DNA of 64,000 nt, from assembly GCF_030506305.1 (NCBI RefSeq), contig NZ_CP119421.1:4418501-4482500 (forward strand), in the 5' to 3' direction. The number at the start of each line of letters is the position of its first letter. Position 1 is the first letter of the stretch. The notes beneath the pieces are model-generated. The model did no database searches. It had not been told where the DNA came from and saw only the letters and a program-made list of their open reading frames with translations. This document shows positions 17,582 to 26,583 of the stretch, in pieces. Both the position numbers and the translations under genes were made by a program. Source of the DNA: Porifericola rhodea (GTDB lineage Bacteria; Bacteroidota; Bacteroidia; Cytophagales; Cyclobacteriaceae).

Positions 17582-17687
17582 TTAAGTGTGAAGAATTAGA
17601 TAGAAATGAATGATTGGAAATTATTCTTTAGTTACAGTTCAAAATTTAGCAAAAACCACAAAGAGCATCAACCTTTTACAGTTATTA

Positions 17688-18116
17688 TTAACTTACACGT
17701 ACATCTACCTGCTGGTTATTCTGGTCAATGGTAACAATAGCATTTTTGTATTTAGGAGCGCTTAGTTTGGGATTATAATTATTTGAAAAACCATAGGGTT
17801 CGGTTGGTATTCCCATAAAATTAGTATCCAGCTCATTGTTGGAGTTTTTGTCGTGATATACAGCAATCGCATATTCACCATGTGGCACCTTGTCAAACAC
17901 CACTTCTACCTCTCCGCTTTCTTTTAGCTGGTAGCGCTGAGCCATAAAAGGCTCTTCCAAAAATGTATCGTTGGAAGCATACAAAGCAACCTGGACTAGG
18001 CCTTCGTTGCTTTGTATACCACTTACATTAACTATAATTCTGGCGGTATTATCCGCTCCTGTAGGTCTAGGAATAAACATTCCTATTACAAATATGAGTT
18101 GTAATATGTATAGCAT
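17688..18116 (-). CDS. DUF2141 secreted protein (142 aa)
   Basis: A signal peptide (about residues 1-21) is followed by a DUF2141 domain with its typical pieces: NVSGIQSNEGLVQVALY, VPHGEYAIAVYHDKNSNNELDTN, GIPTEPYGFSNN and a final VTIDQNNQQVDVRV strand. The family has an immunoglobulin-like or transthyretin-like beta-sandwich and is exported; no enzymatic role is known. The acidic HDKNSNNELDTN loop resembles a calcium-binding loop. It starts 30 bases after the cytoplasmic oxidoreductase and precedes the SUMF1-like gene, so it is probably part of that unit. Confidence 0.87.
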   Translation of the reverse strand: MLYILQLIFVIGMFIPRPTGADNTARIIVNVSGIQSNEGLVQVALYASNDTFLEEPFMAQRYQLKESGEVEVVFDKVPHGEYAIAVYHDKNSNNELDTNFMGIPTEPYGFSNNYNPKLSAPKYKNAIVTIDQNNQQVDVRVS

Positions 18117-18146
18117 GTAAGTATAACTGAAAAAACAAGGTCTTGA

Positions 18147-19214
18147 TTATTTCAGCTCTACAGTTTTTCCGGTTTTGAACGACTCATCAGCTGCCAGTAC
18201 TATTTTCATGCTGTTAATGGCATCCTGATGATGCTGGGACAGGTCCAGATCTTCTTTGATAGCTTTTAAGAAAAGTTCTTGTTCCAGGTCACACAGCCCC
18301 TGATGATCGGGTTCATCAGCAGTGCTTACAATTTCATCAGGAATAGTAAACTTACCTTCAGTATCGCGATCTGCTTTATGCACTTTTAAAGCATTAGTTT
18401 TAGAGTGAGCATCTACATCGTCAGAAGCACTTTGCGAATCCATAATGCTTACACAGCCTTTAGGGCCTACTACATCTTTTACAAAGAAAGCCGTTTCGCT
18501 CATCATAGGTCCCCAGCCAGCTTCGTACCAGCCTACGGAACCATCACTAAAAGTAACCTGAAGCTGTCCGTAGTTATACATACCTTCCTGAATCTCGTCA
18601 GATAAACGCGCCCCAATCGCACTCACTCTAATTGGCTGAGCTTCGGTCATCAGGCACATTACATCTACATAATGTACTCCACAATCTACTATGGGAGACA
18701 TTGACTTCATCAGGTTTTTATGCGTTTCCCAGGTAGTGCCACTGCTCTGCTGATTTAGGTTCATACGCATTACCAATGGCTTACCCAGCGTTTTAGAAAT
18801 TTCTATGAACTTTTTCCAGGCAGGGTGAACTCTAACGATATAACCTATTAATAGCTTTTTGTTGTATTCTTTGGCGGCTTTAGCAATCTCCTCGCACTTT
18901 TCTACAGTTTCCGCAAGAGGCTTTTCGCAGAATACGTGGGCACCAGCTTTAAAGCTTTTAAGAATATACTCATAATGTGTATCAGGATAGGTATTGATAG
19001 AGACTGCATCAGCTTTTGTAGTCTCCAGAGCAGTATCAATGTTGTCGAACAGTGCTATGTTTCCACCTAATTCTTCTGCCAGTTTTTCTCGGCTGGCAGC
19101 TCCACGGCTTACCAGTCCAACAATATTAAATTCCGGCATTTTGTGATAGGCTTTGGCGTGTGACGCGCCCATATTACCGCAACCTACAACTAATACATTG
19201 ATAGGGTTACTCAT
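18147..19214 (-). CDS. Gfo/Idh/MocA family oxidoreductase, cytoplasmic (355 aa)
   Basis: An NAD(P)-binding N-terminal domain (VVGCGNMGASHAKAYH, residues 9-24), the family catalytic motif CEKPLAE with its lysine, and a complete C-terminal domain. No signal peptide is present, so it is cytoplasmic, unlike the paralog at 15123. The family oxidises or reduces sugar and inositol carbons; the substrate is not predictable here. It is the first gene of the leftward unit with DUF2141 (30 bases downstream), SUMF1-like and Tat-oxidoreductase genes. The upstream 220 bases end at the glycoamylase terminator, so it has its own promoter. Confidence 0.9.
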   Translation of the reverse strand: MSNPINVLVVGCGNMGASHAKAYHKMPEFNIVGLVSRGAASREKLAEELGGNIALFDNIDTALETTKADAVSINTYPDTHYEYILKSFKAGAHVFCEKPLAETVEKCEEIAKAAKEYNKKLLIGYIVRVHPAWKKFIEISKTLGKPLVMRMNLNQQSSGTTWETHKNLMKSMSPIVDCGVHYVDVMCLMTEAQPIRVSAIGARLSDEIQEGMYNYGQLQVTFSDGSVGWYEAGWGPMMSETAFFVKDVVGPKGCVSIMDSQSASDDVDAHSKTNALKVHKADRDTEGKFTIPDEIVSTADEPDHQGLCDLEQELFLKAIKEDLDLSQHHQDAINSMKIVLAADESFKTGKTVELK

Positions 19215-19436
19215 AATAAAAGTCGTTCTATTTGTGTTTTACAAAAATTATAGAACTGTAATAATAGTCATTTTTTAAGGCTAAGCCTTAAAGATTGCCA
19301 CTTTTTTAAAGACATTTAAACACAGTAGCTCATTTGTTGAAGAACTACAAATTGCCGTACAAAGCGAAGCTTATGAAGCTGCAAAATTTTCATTTGAAAA
19401 ATTCATCTTTGTAGTTGAGGCTTTAGTTAGGCGCAT

Positions 19437-19470
19437 AAAAAAAGGGTACAGCTACACACTATACCCTCCT
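19437..19470 (-). terminator. Terminator after the glycoamylase-domain gene
   Basis: AGGGTA pairs with TACCCT. The seven-A run at 19437-19443 is a U-tract on the leftward transcript. It ends the SusC-SusD-glycoamylase unit. Confidence 0.75.
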
Positions 19471-19490
19471 TTTATATTTAGGTATTTAAA

Positions 19491-20849
19491 TTAGTATTCA
19501 AAACCTAATTTATCCAAGCCATTCTTAATTTCAGGGCTAGACATAAACAATTCCCAAAGTAAGCCGGAACGGTGGTTTTCTATCATCACCGGAATGGGCC
19601 CCTGGTCTATGGCCAGATAGCGAGGCAAATACCATTTATGTTCAACACTAAAAGCATCATAGGGTCCATATTGACCTACCAGGCTATCAGCTTCCTGATA
19701 TAAGAATTTGGCCATAGCCATACTTTCTTTAGGTGTATAAGGGAAAGAAGATAAAGCTGCAGTAGGAGAAATGACTCCCAGATCATTACCAGGACGATGG
19801 CCAGCATAGCCATTCATAGAATAGCTGGAGGTGAGCCCCCACACATTTTCACCATAAGCTTTATAGCCTTCAGGATTTTCCACACTGTATTTATGGTGTA
19901 TAAGCGCATGGTTTTGTACTAATTTCCAGTACTCTCCGTAGCGGTCTTTCAGGTTTCGTGGATCAAGTCCCAGATAAGAGTAATGCGCCCAAAACAATGG
20001 CCCGATAGGCGCATCATCATGTTCATAATAGTCTAGTACCAAATCATATCCAAGATATTCCTCTTGACTTTCTATAGCTCCATTGCGAGCCCAACCTTCA
20101 TGATATACTTCTGGGGCTATGCTATGGGTCGGAGATGCAGCAGCCAGCACATACATAATGAGTGCTTCATTATAGCCTCCAACGGGAAAATTCATTTCCC
20201 ATCCATAGTTGGGAGACCAGTGCCAGTATAATACGTTTTTACCCTGAGTGTACCAGTCCCACTCTACTTCTTCCCATAATTTGTTGATTTTATCTACTAA
20301 GGCTTGTTCTTCTTCGTTACCCTCCTGAAAGTATTGCCTTACCGTAAGAAGCCCCTGAATCATAAATGCAGTCTCTACCAGATCCCCTCCATCATCTTTC
20401 TGACTGAAGGCTTTAACCCTACCCGTTTCACCATTAAGCCAGTGAGGCCATACACCATGAAAGCGATCGGCACTTGCCAAAAAATCCACAATTTTATTTA
20501 ATCTACCAAATCCTTCCTCCCGGGTGATAAATCCTCTTTCAATGCCTACAAGTATGGCCATAACGCCAAAGCCTGTACCCCCAAGGGTAACAATATGCTT
20601 GTCATTTTGCGGATAGATATTATCGGTGTGAAAACGCTCTCTGGCCATGCCGGAGTTAGGTTCTGCACCCTCCCAAAAATAGTTAAAGGTCTGGTATTGT
20701 ATAGTGTCTAATAAAGCCTCGTCTGACAGTGAAGAATAGCCTACGGTCTGCTCTCTCTGTGCTGTACTTTCTGCAGCCTGTTCCGTACTGTTGCAGGCCA
20801 TAGCTGTGGTTAATAAAGCTATAGTTAAGATTAGGTTATTAAATTTCAT
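19491..20849 (-). CDS. Glycoamylase-domain lipoprotein, GH144-like (452 aa)
   Basis: A lipoprotein signal (MKFNNLILTIALLTTAMAC, Cys19) precedes an (alpha/alpha)6-type glycoside hydrolase of the glycoamylase domain family. Recognisable pieces are TFNYFWEGAEPNSGMARER, GTGFGVMAILVGIERGF, YNEALIMYVLAA, GLTSSYSMNGY and the C-terminal IDQGPIPVMIENHRSGLLWELF. Characterised Bacteroidota members of this domain are endo-beta-1,2-glucanases (GH144), so beta-1,2-glucan is a reasonable but unproved substrate. Length is normal for GH144. It is the third gene after SusC and SusD, with a hairpin in the 69-base gap from susD and a terminator after it, so the three form a small polysaccharide-utilisation unit. 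Confidence 0.87.
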   Translation of the reverse strand: MKFNNLILTIALLTTAMACNSTEQAAESTAQREQTVGYSSLSDEALLDTIQYQTFNYFWEGAEPNSGMARERFHTDNIYPQNDKHIVTLGGTGFGVMAILVGIERGFITREEGFGRLNKIVDFLASADRFHGVWPHWLNGETGRVKAFSQKDDGGDLVETAFMIQGLLTVRQYFQEGNEEEQALVDKINKLWEEVEWDWYTQGKNVLYWHWSPNYGWEMNFPVGGYNEALIMYVLAAASPTHSIAPEVYHEGWARNGAIESQEEYLGYDLVLDYYEHDDAPIGPLFWAHYSYLGLDPRNLKDRYGEYWKLVQNHALIHHKYSVENPEGYKAYGENVWGLTSSYSMNGYAGHRPGNDLGVISPTAALSSFPYTPKESMAMAKFLYQEADSLVGQYGPYDAFSVEHKWYLPRYLAIDQGPIPVMIENHRSGLLWELFMSSPEIKNGLDKLGFEY

Positions 20850-20881
20850 TATTGCTACACTTGAATAGAAATTCTAGAAAT

Positions 20882-20908
20882 AAAACCAGGGCGCAAGGCC
20901 CTGATTTT
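20882..20908 (-). terminator. Intergenic hairpin between susD-like and glycoamylase genes
   Basis: CAGGGC (20887-20892) and GCCCTG (20898-20903) form a GC-rich stem around GCAAG. The leftward transcript continues GTTTTATTT, so this could be a terminator or an attenuator. Such a site would lower glycoamylase expression relative to SusC/SusD. Confidence 0.6.
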
Positions 20909-20918
20909 GTATAAACAC

Positions 20919-22436
20919 TTACCAGTTTTGATCCTGCTTTAGTATTCCTTGTGAGATGTCTATCTGAGCTTGAGGAATAGGAAAAGTAGCATGCTTATTA
21001 ATATCAAAACTTGTTTTTCCATTAGAGTGAAAAATTTCTGTGGCTCTTCCAGGTACTACTTCATTCTGACGGATAATATCAAAAAAACGATGACCCTCCA
21101 TTGCTAGTTCAACTCTTCTTTCATGCCAGATAATTTCTCTCAATTCAGATTGAGACGTTTCAGTAATATCAGGTAGTACATCTGGGTTACCACCTCTCGC
21201 TCTCGCTCTTACCATATTTAAATGCGTAAGAGCTTCAGATGTTTTGCCGAGCTCATTTGCTGCCTCAGCAAAGATTAGAAGTACATCAGCATATCTTAAA
21301 AAAATATAGTTTGTCGGTGAGTTATCAGGGTATCCTGCAGGATGCAAGTCAAATGGCAGCATCATTTTTTTGTTGGCACGCGGTTGTGCTCCCTGATCCA
21401 ATGGTAAAATATAAGGCTCATCTGCACCCTCTAGCGTATCACCACTGTAGAAAATGGTAGCTGTTCTACGTGGATCACCTTCTTCATAAGTGTTAGAAAG
21501 ATCTTCTGAAGGGCTATTAAAACCCCAGCCAAAACTACCTCTAACTCCCTGCCACTTGGTATATTCATTAGAGATGGCCCGATCTTCTCTCTCAATAATC
21601 TGGGCTTCAAAAATAGATTCTATACCATTTTCCTGCTCTGGAAAAAACAGTGCGCGATAATCTGGGTATAAATCATATTCTCCTGACTGAATTACTGCTT
21701 GTGCATGATCGTAAGCGCTTTGATAATCCTGTTGGAAAAGATGTACTTTGGCTAATAAGCTTTGAGCAGCACCTTTAGTTGCTCTACCTAAATCTGAAGG
21801 ATTGTACTCACTTTTCATGGGCAGTACTTGTACAGCTTCATTTAAATCAGATATGATAAATTCGTATACTGCATCAACTGGAGATTTGTCAACCGCTACA
21901 CGAGCATCTTCAGGATCGGTATACACCTTATCAATAATTGGCACTTCGCCAAATACTCTTACAAGATCAAAATAATACAAAGCTCTTAGAAAACGAGCTT
22001 CAGCAATCAAACGACTCTTTAAATTCTCGTCCATATCAATATCAGGAACATTGAAAATTACCTGATTTGCCCTATTGATACCACGATAAGAGCCTACCCA
22101 ATAGCCATTTAGCTCTCCCACAGTAGGGTCGTACTGAAAAGTATTGATAAGCTCTAAACGAGGGAAGCTACCATCGCCAGGTGTGCTACCTACATCAGCA
22201 TCATCTGAAGGAAGCTCTTTTACAGCAAAGTAAGGAAAACCTAATACATCCCAACTTCTTAAATGAGAGTATGCTCCATTAATTGCCCTCATAGCCCCTT
22301 CTTCGTCAGCAAATAATGTTGCTGATGAAGGTGTACCTAGAGGTTCTTCTTCCAAAAACTCATCGCTACAGGAAGCCAGCACAACTACAAACAGAGCTGA
22401 TAATAATAAATGATAAATATTTTTAATAGTACTCAT
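20919..22436 (-). CDS. RagB/SusD family nutrient-uptake lipoprotein (505 aa)
   Basis: A SusD-like surface glycan-binding lipoprotein. The signal ends in the lipobox LASC (Cys23), followed by SDEFLEEEPLG. The interior carries TPR-like helices (LIAEARFLRALYYFDLVRVFGEVP) and the C-terminal family block NYIFLRYADVLLIFAEAANE, then ELREIIWHERRVELAMEGHR and IPQAQIDIS. I chose the ATG at 22436; an in-frame ATG at 22451 would add five residues. It follows SusC closely (stop at 22456), so the two are cotranscribed and their products should form one SusCD transport complex that gates a glycan into the periplasm for the glycoamylase-domain enzyme. Confidence 0.95.
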   Translation of the reverse strand: MSTIKNIYHLLLSALFVVVLASCSDEFLEEEPLGTPSSATLFADEEGAMRAINGAYSHLRSWDVLGFPYFAVKELPSDDADVGSTPGDGSFPRLELINTFQYDPTVGELNGYWVGSYRGINRANQVIFNVPDIDMDENLKSRLIAEARFLRALYYFDLVRVFGEVPIIDKVYTDPEDARVAVDKSPVDAVYEFIISDLNEAVQVLPMKSEYNPSDLGRATKGAAQSLLAKVHLFQQDYQSAYDHAQAVIQSGEYDLYPDYRALFFPEQENGIESIFEAQIIEREDRAISNEYTKWQGVRGSFGWGFNSPSEDLSNTYEEGDPRRTATIFYSGDTLEGADEPYILPLDQGAQPRANKKMMLPFDLHPAGYPDNSPTNYIFLRYADVLLIFAEAANELGKTSEALTHLNMVRARARGGNPDVLPDITETSQSELREIIWHERRVELAMEGHRFFDIIRQNEVVPGRATEIFHSNGKTSFDINKHATFPIPQAQIDISQGILKQDQNW

Positions 22437-22455
22437 ATGTATCTGATTCATGAGA

Positions 22456-25400
22456 TTAAAAAGTAACATTCAGTCCAACTTTATAAACAGATGTCAGTGG
22501 ATAAACCATACGGTCTATTCCTGCTGCTAATGTTCCACGAGTTGGGTTATTGGCATCATTATATAAGTAAGTACTTTCCACCTCAGGGGTAAATCCATTG
22601 TATTTTGTGAAATACAGTAGATTATTTCCACTTACATAAAATCTAATGTTTTGTGTTGAAAGTCTTTCTGCAAGGTCTGTCGGTAAGTTATAGCCGATTT
22701 GTACGTTTCTTATTTTGACAAAATCGCCATCTTCTACGAATCTGGAAGAAACAAAGTAGTTCTGTCCTGAACCCAACGTAATTCTTGGATGGGTATTACT
22801 GGCACCTTCTCCAGTCCAACGATCAAGATAAGATTTATCAAAATTGTCTAAGCCTGAATATCTTTCTTGCTGTTTAGCATTATAGATTTTGTGACCAAAC
22901 ATGCCATTGAAATCTATAGAAAAATCAAAGTTTTTGTAGTTAATCCCTAGGTTCAATCCACCAGTAAATTTTGGAATAGGAGAACCCAGATAGGTTCTGT
23001 CACTAGCATCAATCACACCATCGGGCCCCGTTGTAAGGTTACCATCAGCGTCTGTACCATTAATGTCTTCAAAAATTAAGTCTCCGGGAACAGCATTATT
23101 TTGTGTAGGAGCATTGTCAATCTGGGCTTGGTTTTGAAATACACCAATTACATTATATCCATAGAAATACCCAATTGGTTGTCCTACTATTGCTCTGGAC
23201 ACATTATTCCCAGCTCCTATGTTTCCTCCTACTAGTTGATCTCTACCCCCTAAGTCTAGCACTTCGTTATGTATAGTAGTTCCTACTAAACCTACATTAA
23301 ATCCAAAATCACCAACTTGCTTATTGTAGTTCACTGAAAAGTCTACACCTCTATTGAGGACTGAACCCACGTTAGCATCAGTGGGACTAAGACCGACAGT
23401 GCCTGGAATTTCTACTGTCACAAGTATATCATCAGTCTCACGATAGTAATAGTCTACTTCCATATTAAGGCTTCCGTTTAACAAACCTAATTCTATACCT
23501 ACGTTTGTTTGCGTAGCAGTCTCCCAGGTAATATTAGAATTACTAAGTTGAGTAATAGTACTACCAGGTTGTAGCTGACCACCAAAAATAGCATCGTAAG
23601 CTATACCAGTTTGAGCCTGTGCATAGTATTGATAATCAACTATTCTCTGGTTACCGATCTGCCCCCAGCTACCTCTTAGTTTAAGATTATCTAACCACAT
23701 GGCCTGATCCAGAAATGGTTCATCAGCAACATTCCATCCTAATGCAAATGAAGGGAAGTAGCCCCACCTTTGATCTGCAGGAAATTTAGATGAGCCATCC
23801 GCGCGAAAAGTTGCTGTAAACAGATACCTATCCAATAGCGTATAGTTGGCTCTAAAAAGATAGGATGAAATAGAAGCTGCATTTGCAAAATTAGAATTAG
23901 TGGCTCCTTCTGTTTCACCTGCGCTTAGGTACCAGAGGTTAGGGTCATCAGAAGGAATATTTCTTCTTGATCCACCCAGAGATTCAAATTTTGTTCTTTG
24001 AGCAGTCACCCCTGCCAACAAGTTAATATAATGATCTCCAAAGGTTTTATCATAGTTGATTGTATTTTCCCACAACCAGTCAAACCATTTACTCCACGTT
24101 TTTTCTACTCTGTTTACTTCATTTCTTTGGGTTGGAGACACAAAATAATCCGGGGTAAAGATTTGATTTTCAGTATTTTCATAATCTATACCTAAGCTGG
24201 TTTTGAAAGTAAAATCCTGCAAAAAAGAGACTTCACCGTATACATTACCTACTATTCTCTGACCATCAGTAGTATTATTAAAATAGTCAAGACCTGCTGC
24301 CGGGTTACCTGCCCCTGAATTCCCTGAAGGAGCATAGTCTCCATTTTCCAGTTTAACTGGCACTATTGGGCTTACCCGGTACGCATGCTGTAGCGTAGTG
24401 TTATTAGGGTTGTCTTTAGAATACCAAGAGGTTGAAATATTATGTCCAACGCTAATAAAGTCATTTAACTTGTATCTGTTATTGAGCCTGATGGTATATC
24501 TTTCAAAATCCGTTTTCTCTAATACACCTTGCTGCCTGAAGTACCCAGCACTTACGAAATAGTTAGCTCTATCTGTACTTTGATTAAATGATAACTGATA
24601 ATCTCTTATGGGTGCTGTTCTAAATATTTCATCAAACCAGTCTGTACCTGAGCCCAAAGTATCTGGGTTATAAAGTGCATTTGCACCGGTATTTATTAAT
24701 CCTTCGTTTACCAATTGTGCATACTCACGAGCATTTACCATCTCAAAGTCATTGGAAACTACATTTTGAACACCCTCATAAGCATTTAAAGTAAAAGAGG
24801 GCTCAACAGAACTACCTTGCTTTGTAGTGATGATAATTACACCATTAGCTCCTCTTGAACCATAAATAGCTGTAGCAGATGCATCTTTTAATACTTCCAT
24901 AGATTCAATATCGTTGTTGTTCAGGAAGTTTATGTTATCTACAAATACACCATCTACAACGTATAGAGGATTACTATTACCTAGAGTACCTACTCCTCTA
25001 ATTCTTACGTTAGGTTCCTGACCAGGGACGCCCGAACTGATTACGTTTACACCAGCAGCTTTGCCCTGTAAGGCTTCAGAAGGATTTGCCGCACCAATTT
25101 TAGTTATCTCTTCAGATTTGACGCTGGAAACAGAACCGGTAAGGTCGCTTTTCCGCTGTGTACCATAGCCGACCACTACAATTTCACTAAGAGTTTCTAT
25201 GTCTTCCAGCAAATTAACATTGATTTGCGATCTGCCATTGATTGCTATCTCTTCTTTGTTATAGCCAATGTAGGTAAAAACCAATGTATCTTGTTCTGCG
25301 GCGCTAATTGTATAATTGCCATCCAGGTCAGTGACAGTTCCTCGCGAACTCCCTTTGATGACCACGTTTACTCCTGGCGTTGGCATTTCATCGCTACCAC

Positions 25401-25521
25401 TAGTTACTGTACCACTGACAGTAGCCTGCTGTGCCATTGCCGGGCTGACTACCAATATCAGCAATAAGAGCCGAATTGTAACCACCCCAAAAAACCTAAG
25501 ATTTATCTTGGAAATGTTCAT
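22456..25521 (-). CDS. SusC/RagA family TonB-linked outer membrane protein (1021 aa)
   Basis: A TonB-dependent glycan importer. The signal peptide (about residues 1-30, ending AMAQ) is followed by a carboxypeptidase-D-like regulatory domain (about 33-112, VSGTVTSGSDEMPTPGVNV), the hallmark EIVVVGYGTQRKSDLTGSV, a plug domain (about 120-235, VRIRGVGTLGNSNPLYVVDG and GSRGANGVIIITTK) and a long beta-barrel with the SusC pattern ending in an aromatic residue (VYKVGLNVTF). Length is typical. There is no N-terminal DUF4974/STN signalling extension. No anti-sigma factor, ECF sigma or hybrid two-component regulator lies nearby, so regulation is from elsewhere. An inverted repeat at 25586-25624 may be its control site. 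Confidence 0.96.
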   Translation of the reverse strand: MNISKINLRFFGVVTIRLLLLILVVSPAMAQQATVSGTVTSGSDEMPTPGVNVVIKGSSRGTVTDLDGNYTISAAEQDTLVFTYIGYNKEEIAINGRSQINVNLLEDIETLSEIVVVGYGTQRKSDLTGSVSSVKSEEITKIGAANPSEALQGKAAGVNVISSGVPGQEPNVRIRGVGTLGNSNPLYVVDGVFVDNINFLNNNDIESMEVLKDASATAIYGSRGANGVIIITTKQGSSVEPSFTLNAYEGVQNVVSNDFEMVNAREYAQLVNEGLINTGANALYNPDTLGSGTDWFDEIFRTAPIRDYQLSFNQSTDRANYFVSAGYFRQQGVLEKTDFERYTIRLNNRYKLNDFISVGHNISTSWYSKDNPNNTTLQHAYRVSPIVPVKLENGDYAPSGNSGAGNPAAGLDYFNNTTDGQRIVGNVYGEVSFLQDFTFKTSLGIDYENTENQIFTPDYFVSPTQRNEVNRVEKTWSKWFDWLWENTINYDKTFGDHYINLLAGVTAQRTKFESLGGSRRNIPSDDPNLWYLSAGETEGATNSNFANAASISSYLFRANYTLLDRYLFTATFRADGSSKFPADQRWGYFPSFALGWNVADEPFLDQAMWLDNLKLRGSWGQIGNQRIVDYQYYAQAQTGIAYDAIFGGQLQPGSTITQLSNSNITWETATQTNVGIELGLLNGSLNMEVDYYYRETDDILVTVEIPGTVGLSPTDANVGSVLNRGVDFSVNYNKQVGDFGFNVGLVGTTIHNEVLDLGGRDQLVGGNIGAGNNVSRAIVGQPIGYFYGYNVIGVFQNQAQIDNAPTQNNAVPGDLIFEDINGTDADGNLTTGPDGVIDASDRTYLGSPIPKFTGGLNLGINYKNFDFSIDFNGMFGHKIYNAKQQERYSGLDNFDKSYLDRWTGEGASNTHPRITLGSGQNYFVSSRFVEDGDFVKIRNVQIGYNLPTDLAERLSTQNIRFYVSGNNLLYFTKYNGFTPEVESTYLYNDANNPTRGTLAAGIDRMVYPLTSVYKVGLNVTF

Positions 25522-25585
25522 AAAGTGTTTGGGTTAAAAAAATCAATAAACATTAAAAATTCCGGTGCAAAGCTGGCAATTGATT

Positions 25586-25624
25586 ATTAAATATGAAAAT
25601 ATTTCTCATATGGAAATATTTAAT
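25586..25624. promoter_or_regulatory. Inverted repeat upstream of the SusC gene
   Basis: ATTAAATAT at 25586-25594 and ATATTTAAT at 25616-25624 are perfect 9-base arms. Between them GAAAATATTT and GGAAATATTT form a near-direct repeat and CATATG is central. The site is 65-103 bases before the SusC start. It could be an operator or activator site, though the AT-rich composition raises the chance of coincidence. Confidence 0.35.
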
Positions 25625-25767
25625 TTTTACTAAACAAAGCCATACTCTCCCTGGTTTGTTCAATTTTTTTATGTACACCTCTTTCTTTTTCCTCTTAACC
25701 GAACAATTGCCGTTATTGATTATTAATATTGAAGCAATATTATTTTTTGATCACTACAAATGTTGAT

Positions 25768-26466
25768 ATGAGTTTACAAAACAAAAAGGCTATAGTTACC
25801 GGTGCCAGCAAAGGCATTGGCCTCGCCATAAGTAAAGCACTCCTAAACGAAGGTGTAAGTGTAGCCGGTTGGAGCCGTTCTAAACCTGATTATAATCATG
25901 CTAACTTTCACCATGTAGCTGCAGACCTTGCCAATGAAGAAGAAGTTGAAAAAGCTTTTTGGGTAAGCCAGGATATGTTGGGCAAGGATATACATTTTTT
26001 GATTAATAATGCTGGGCTGGGTTATCGTGGTGCTATAGAAGAGATGCCTATTGAAAAATGGAAGCAGCTTTTTGATATCAATGTGCATGGACTTTTCTAC
26101 GTCACTAAAAGAATAGTACCTGAGATGAAACGAATGCAAGAGGGGCATATTATTAATATAGCATCTGGGGCAGGCAGCAATGGAATTCCTAATATGGTGG
26201 CATATTGCGGCACCAAGCATGCAGTAGTCGGTATCTCCCATTCCATGCATGCCGAATTACGTAATGATGGCATTAAAGTAAGCTGCTTATCACCGGGCTC
26301 CGTCTACTCAGACTTTGAGAAAAACATGGGAGTTGAAAAATCTGATAAAAACAAGATGATGCCTGAGGATATTGCTTCTGCTGTTATTCATGCGCTGAAT
26401 ACCAGTCAAAATTTTCATTATGTTGATATGGAAGTGAGACCTTTACAACCCAATAAAAAATCTTAA
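25768..26466 (+). CDS. SDR family oxidoreductase (232 aa)
   Basis: A classical short-chain dehydrogenase: cofactor motif TGASKGIG near the start, structural NNAG (LINNAGLGYRG), catalytic Ser in NIASGAG, YCGTK with catalytic Tyr and Lys, and the SPGSV segment. I chose the ATG at 25768 (MSLQNKKAIVTGASKGIG); a TTG lies 13 codons upstream. The substrate cannot be predicted; the family reduces carbonyls or oxidises alcohols with NAD(P). It diverges from the SusC gene and ends at a terminator, so it is probably a single-gene unit. Confidence 0.9.
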   Translation: MSLQNKKAIVTGASKGIGLAISKALLNEGVSVAGWSRSKPDYNHANFHHVAADLANEEEVEKAFWVSQDMLGKDIHFLINNAGLGYRGAIEEMPIEKWKQLFDINVHGLFYVTKRIVPEMKRMQEGHIINIASGAGSNGIPNMVAYCGTKHAVVGISHSMHAELRNDGIKVSCLSPGSVYSDFEKNMGVEKSDKNKMMPEDIASAVIHALNTSQNFHYVDMEVRPLQPNKKS

Positions 26467-26487
26467 TATTAATTTTATTGTATAGCT

Positions 26488-26526
26488 AAGTGTGCGGTAT
26501 TCGGATTACAGCACACTTTTTTTATA
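26488..26526 (+). terminator. Rho-independent terminator of the SDR gene
   Basis: AAGTGTGC (26488-26495) pairs with GCACACTT (26511-26518), followed by five T. It separates the SDR from mcrB. Confidence 0.75.
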
Positions 26527-26583
26527 CCCAATTGGCTTTTGAAGCTCTTTTGAACGACGGCCAAGTTTACCTAACTTTGACTA

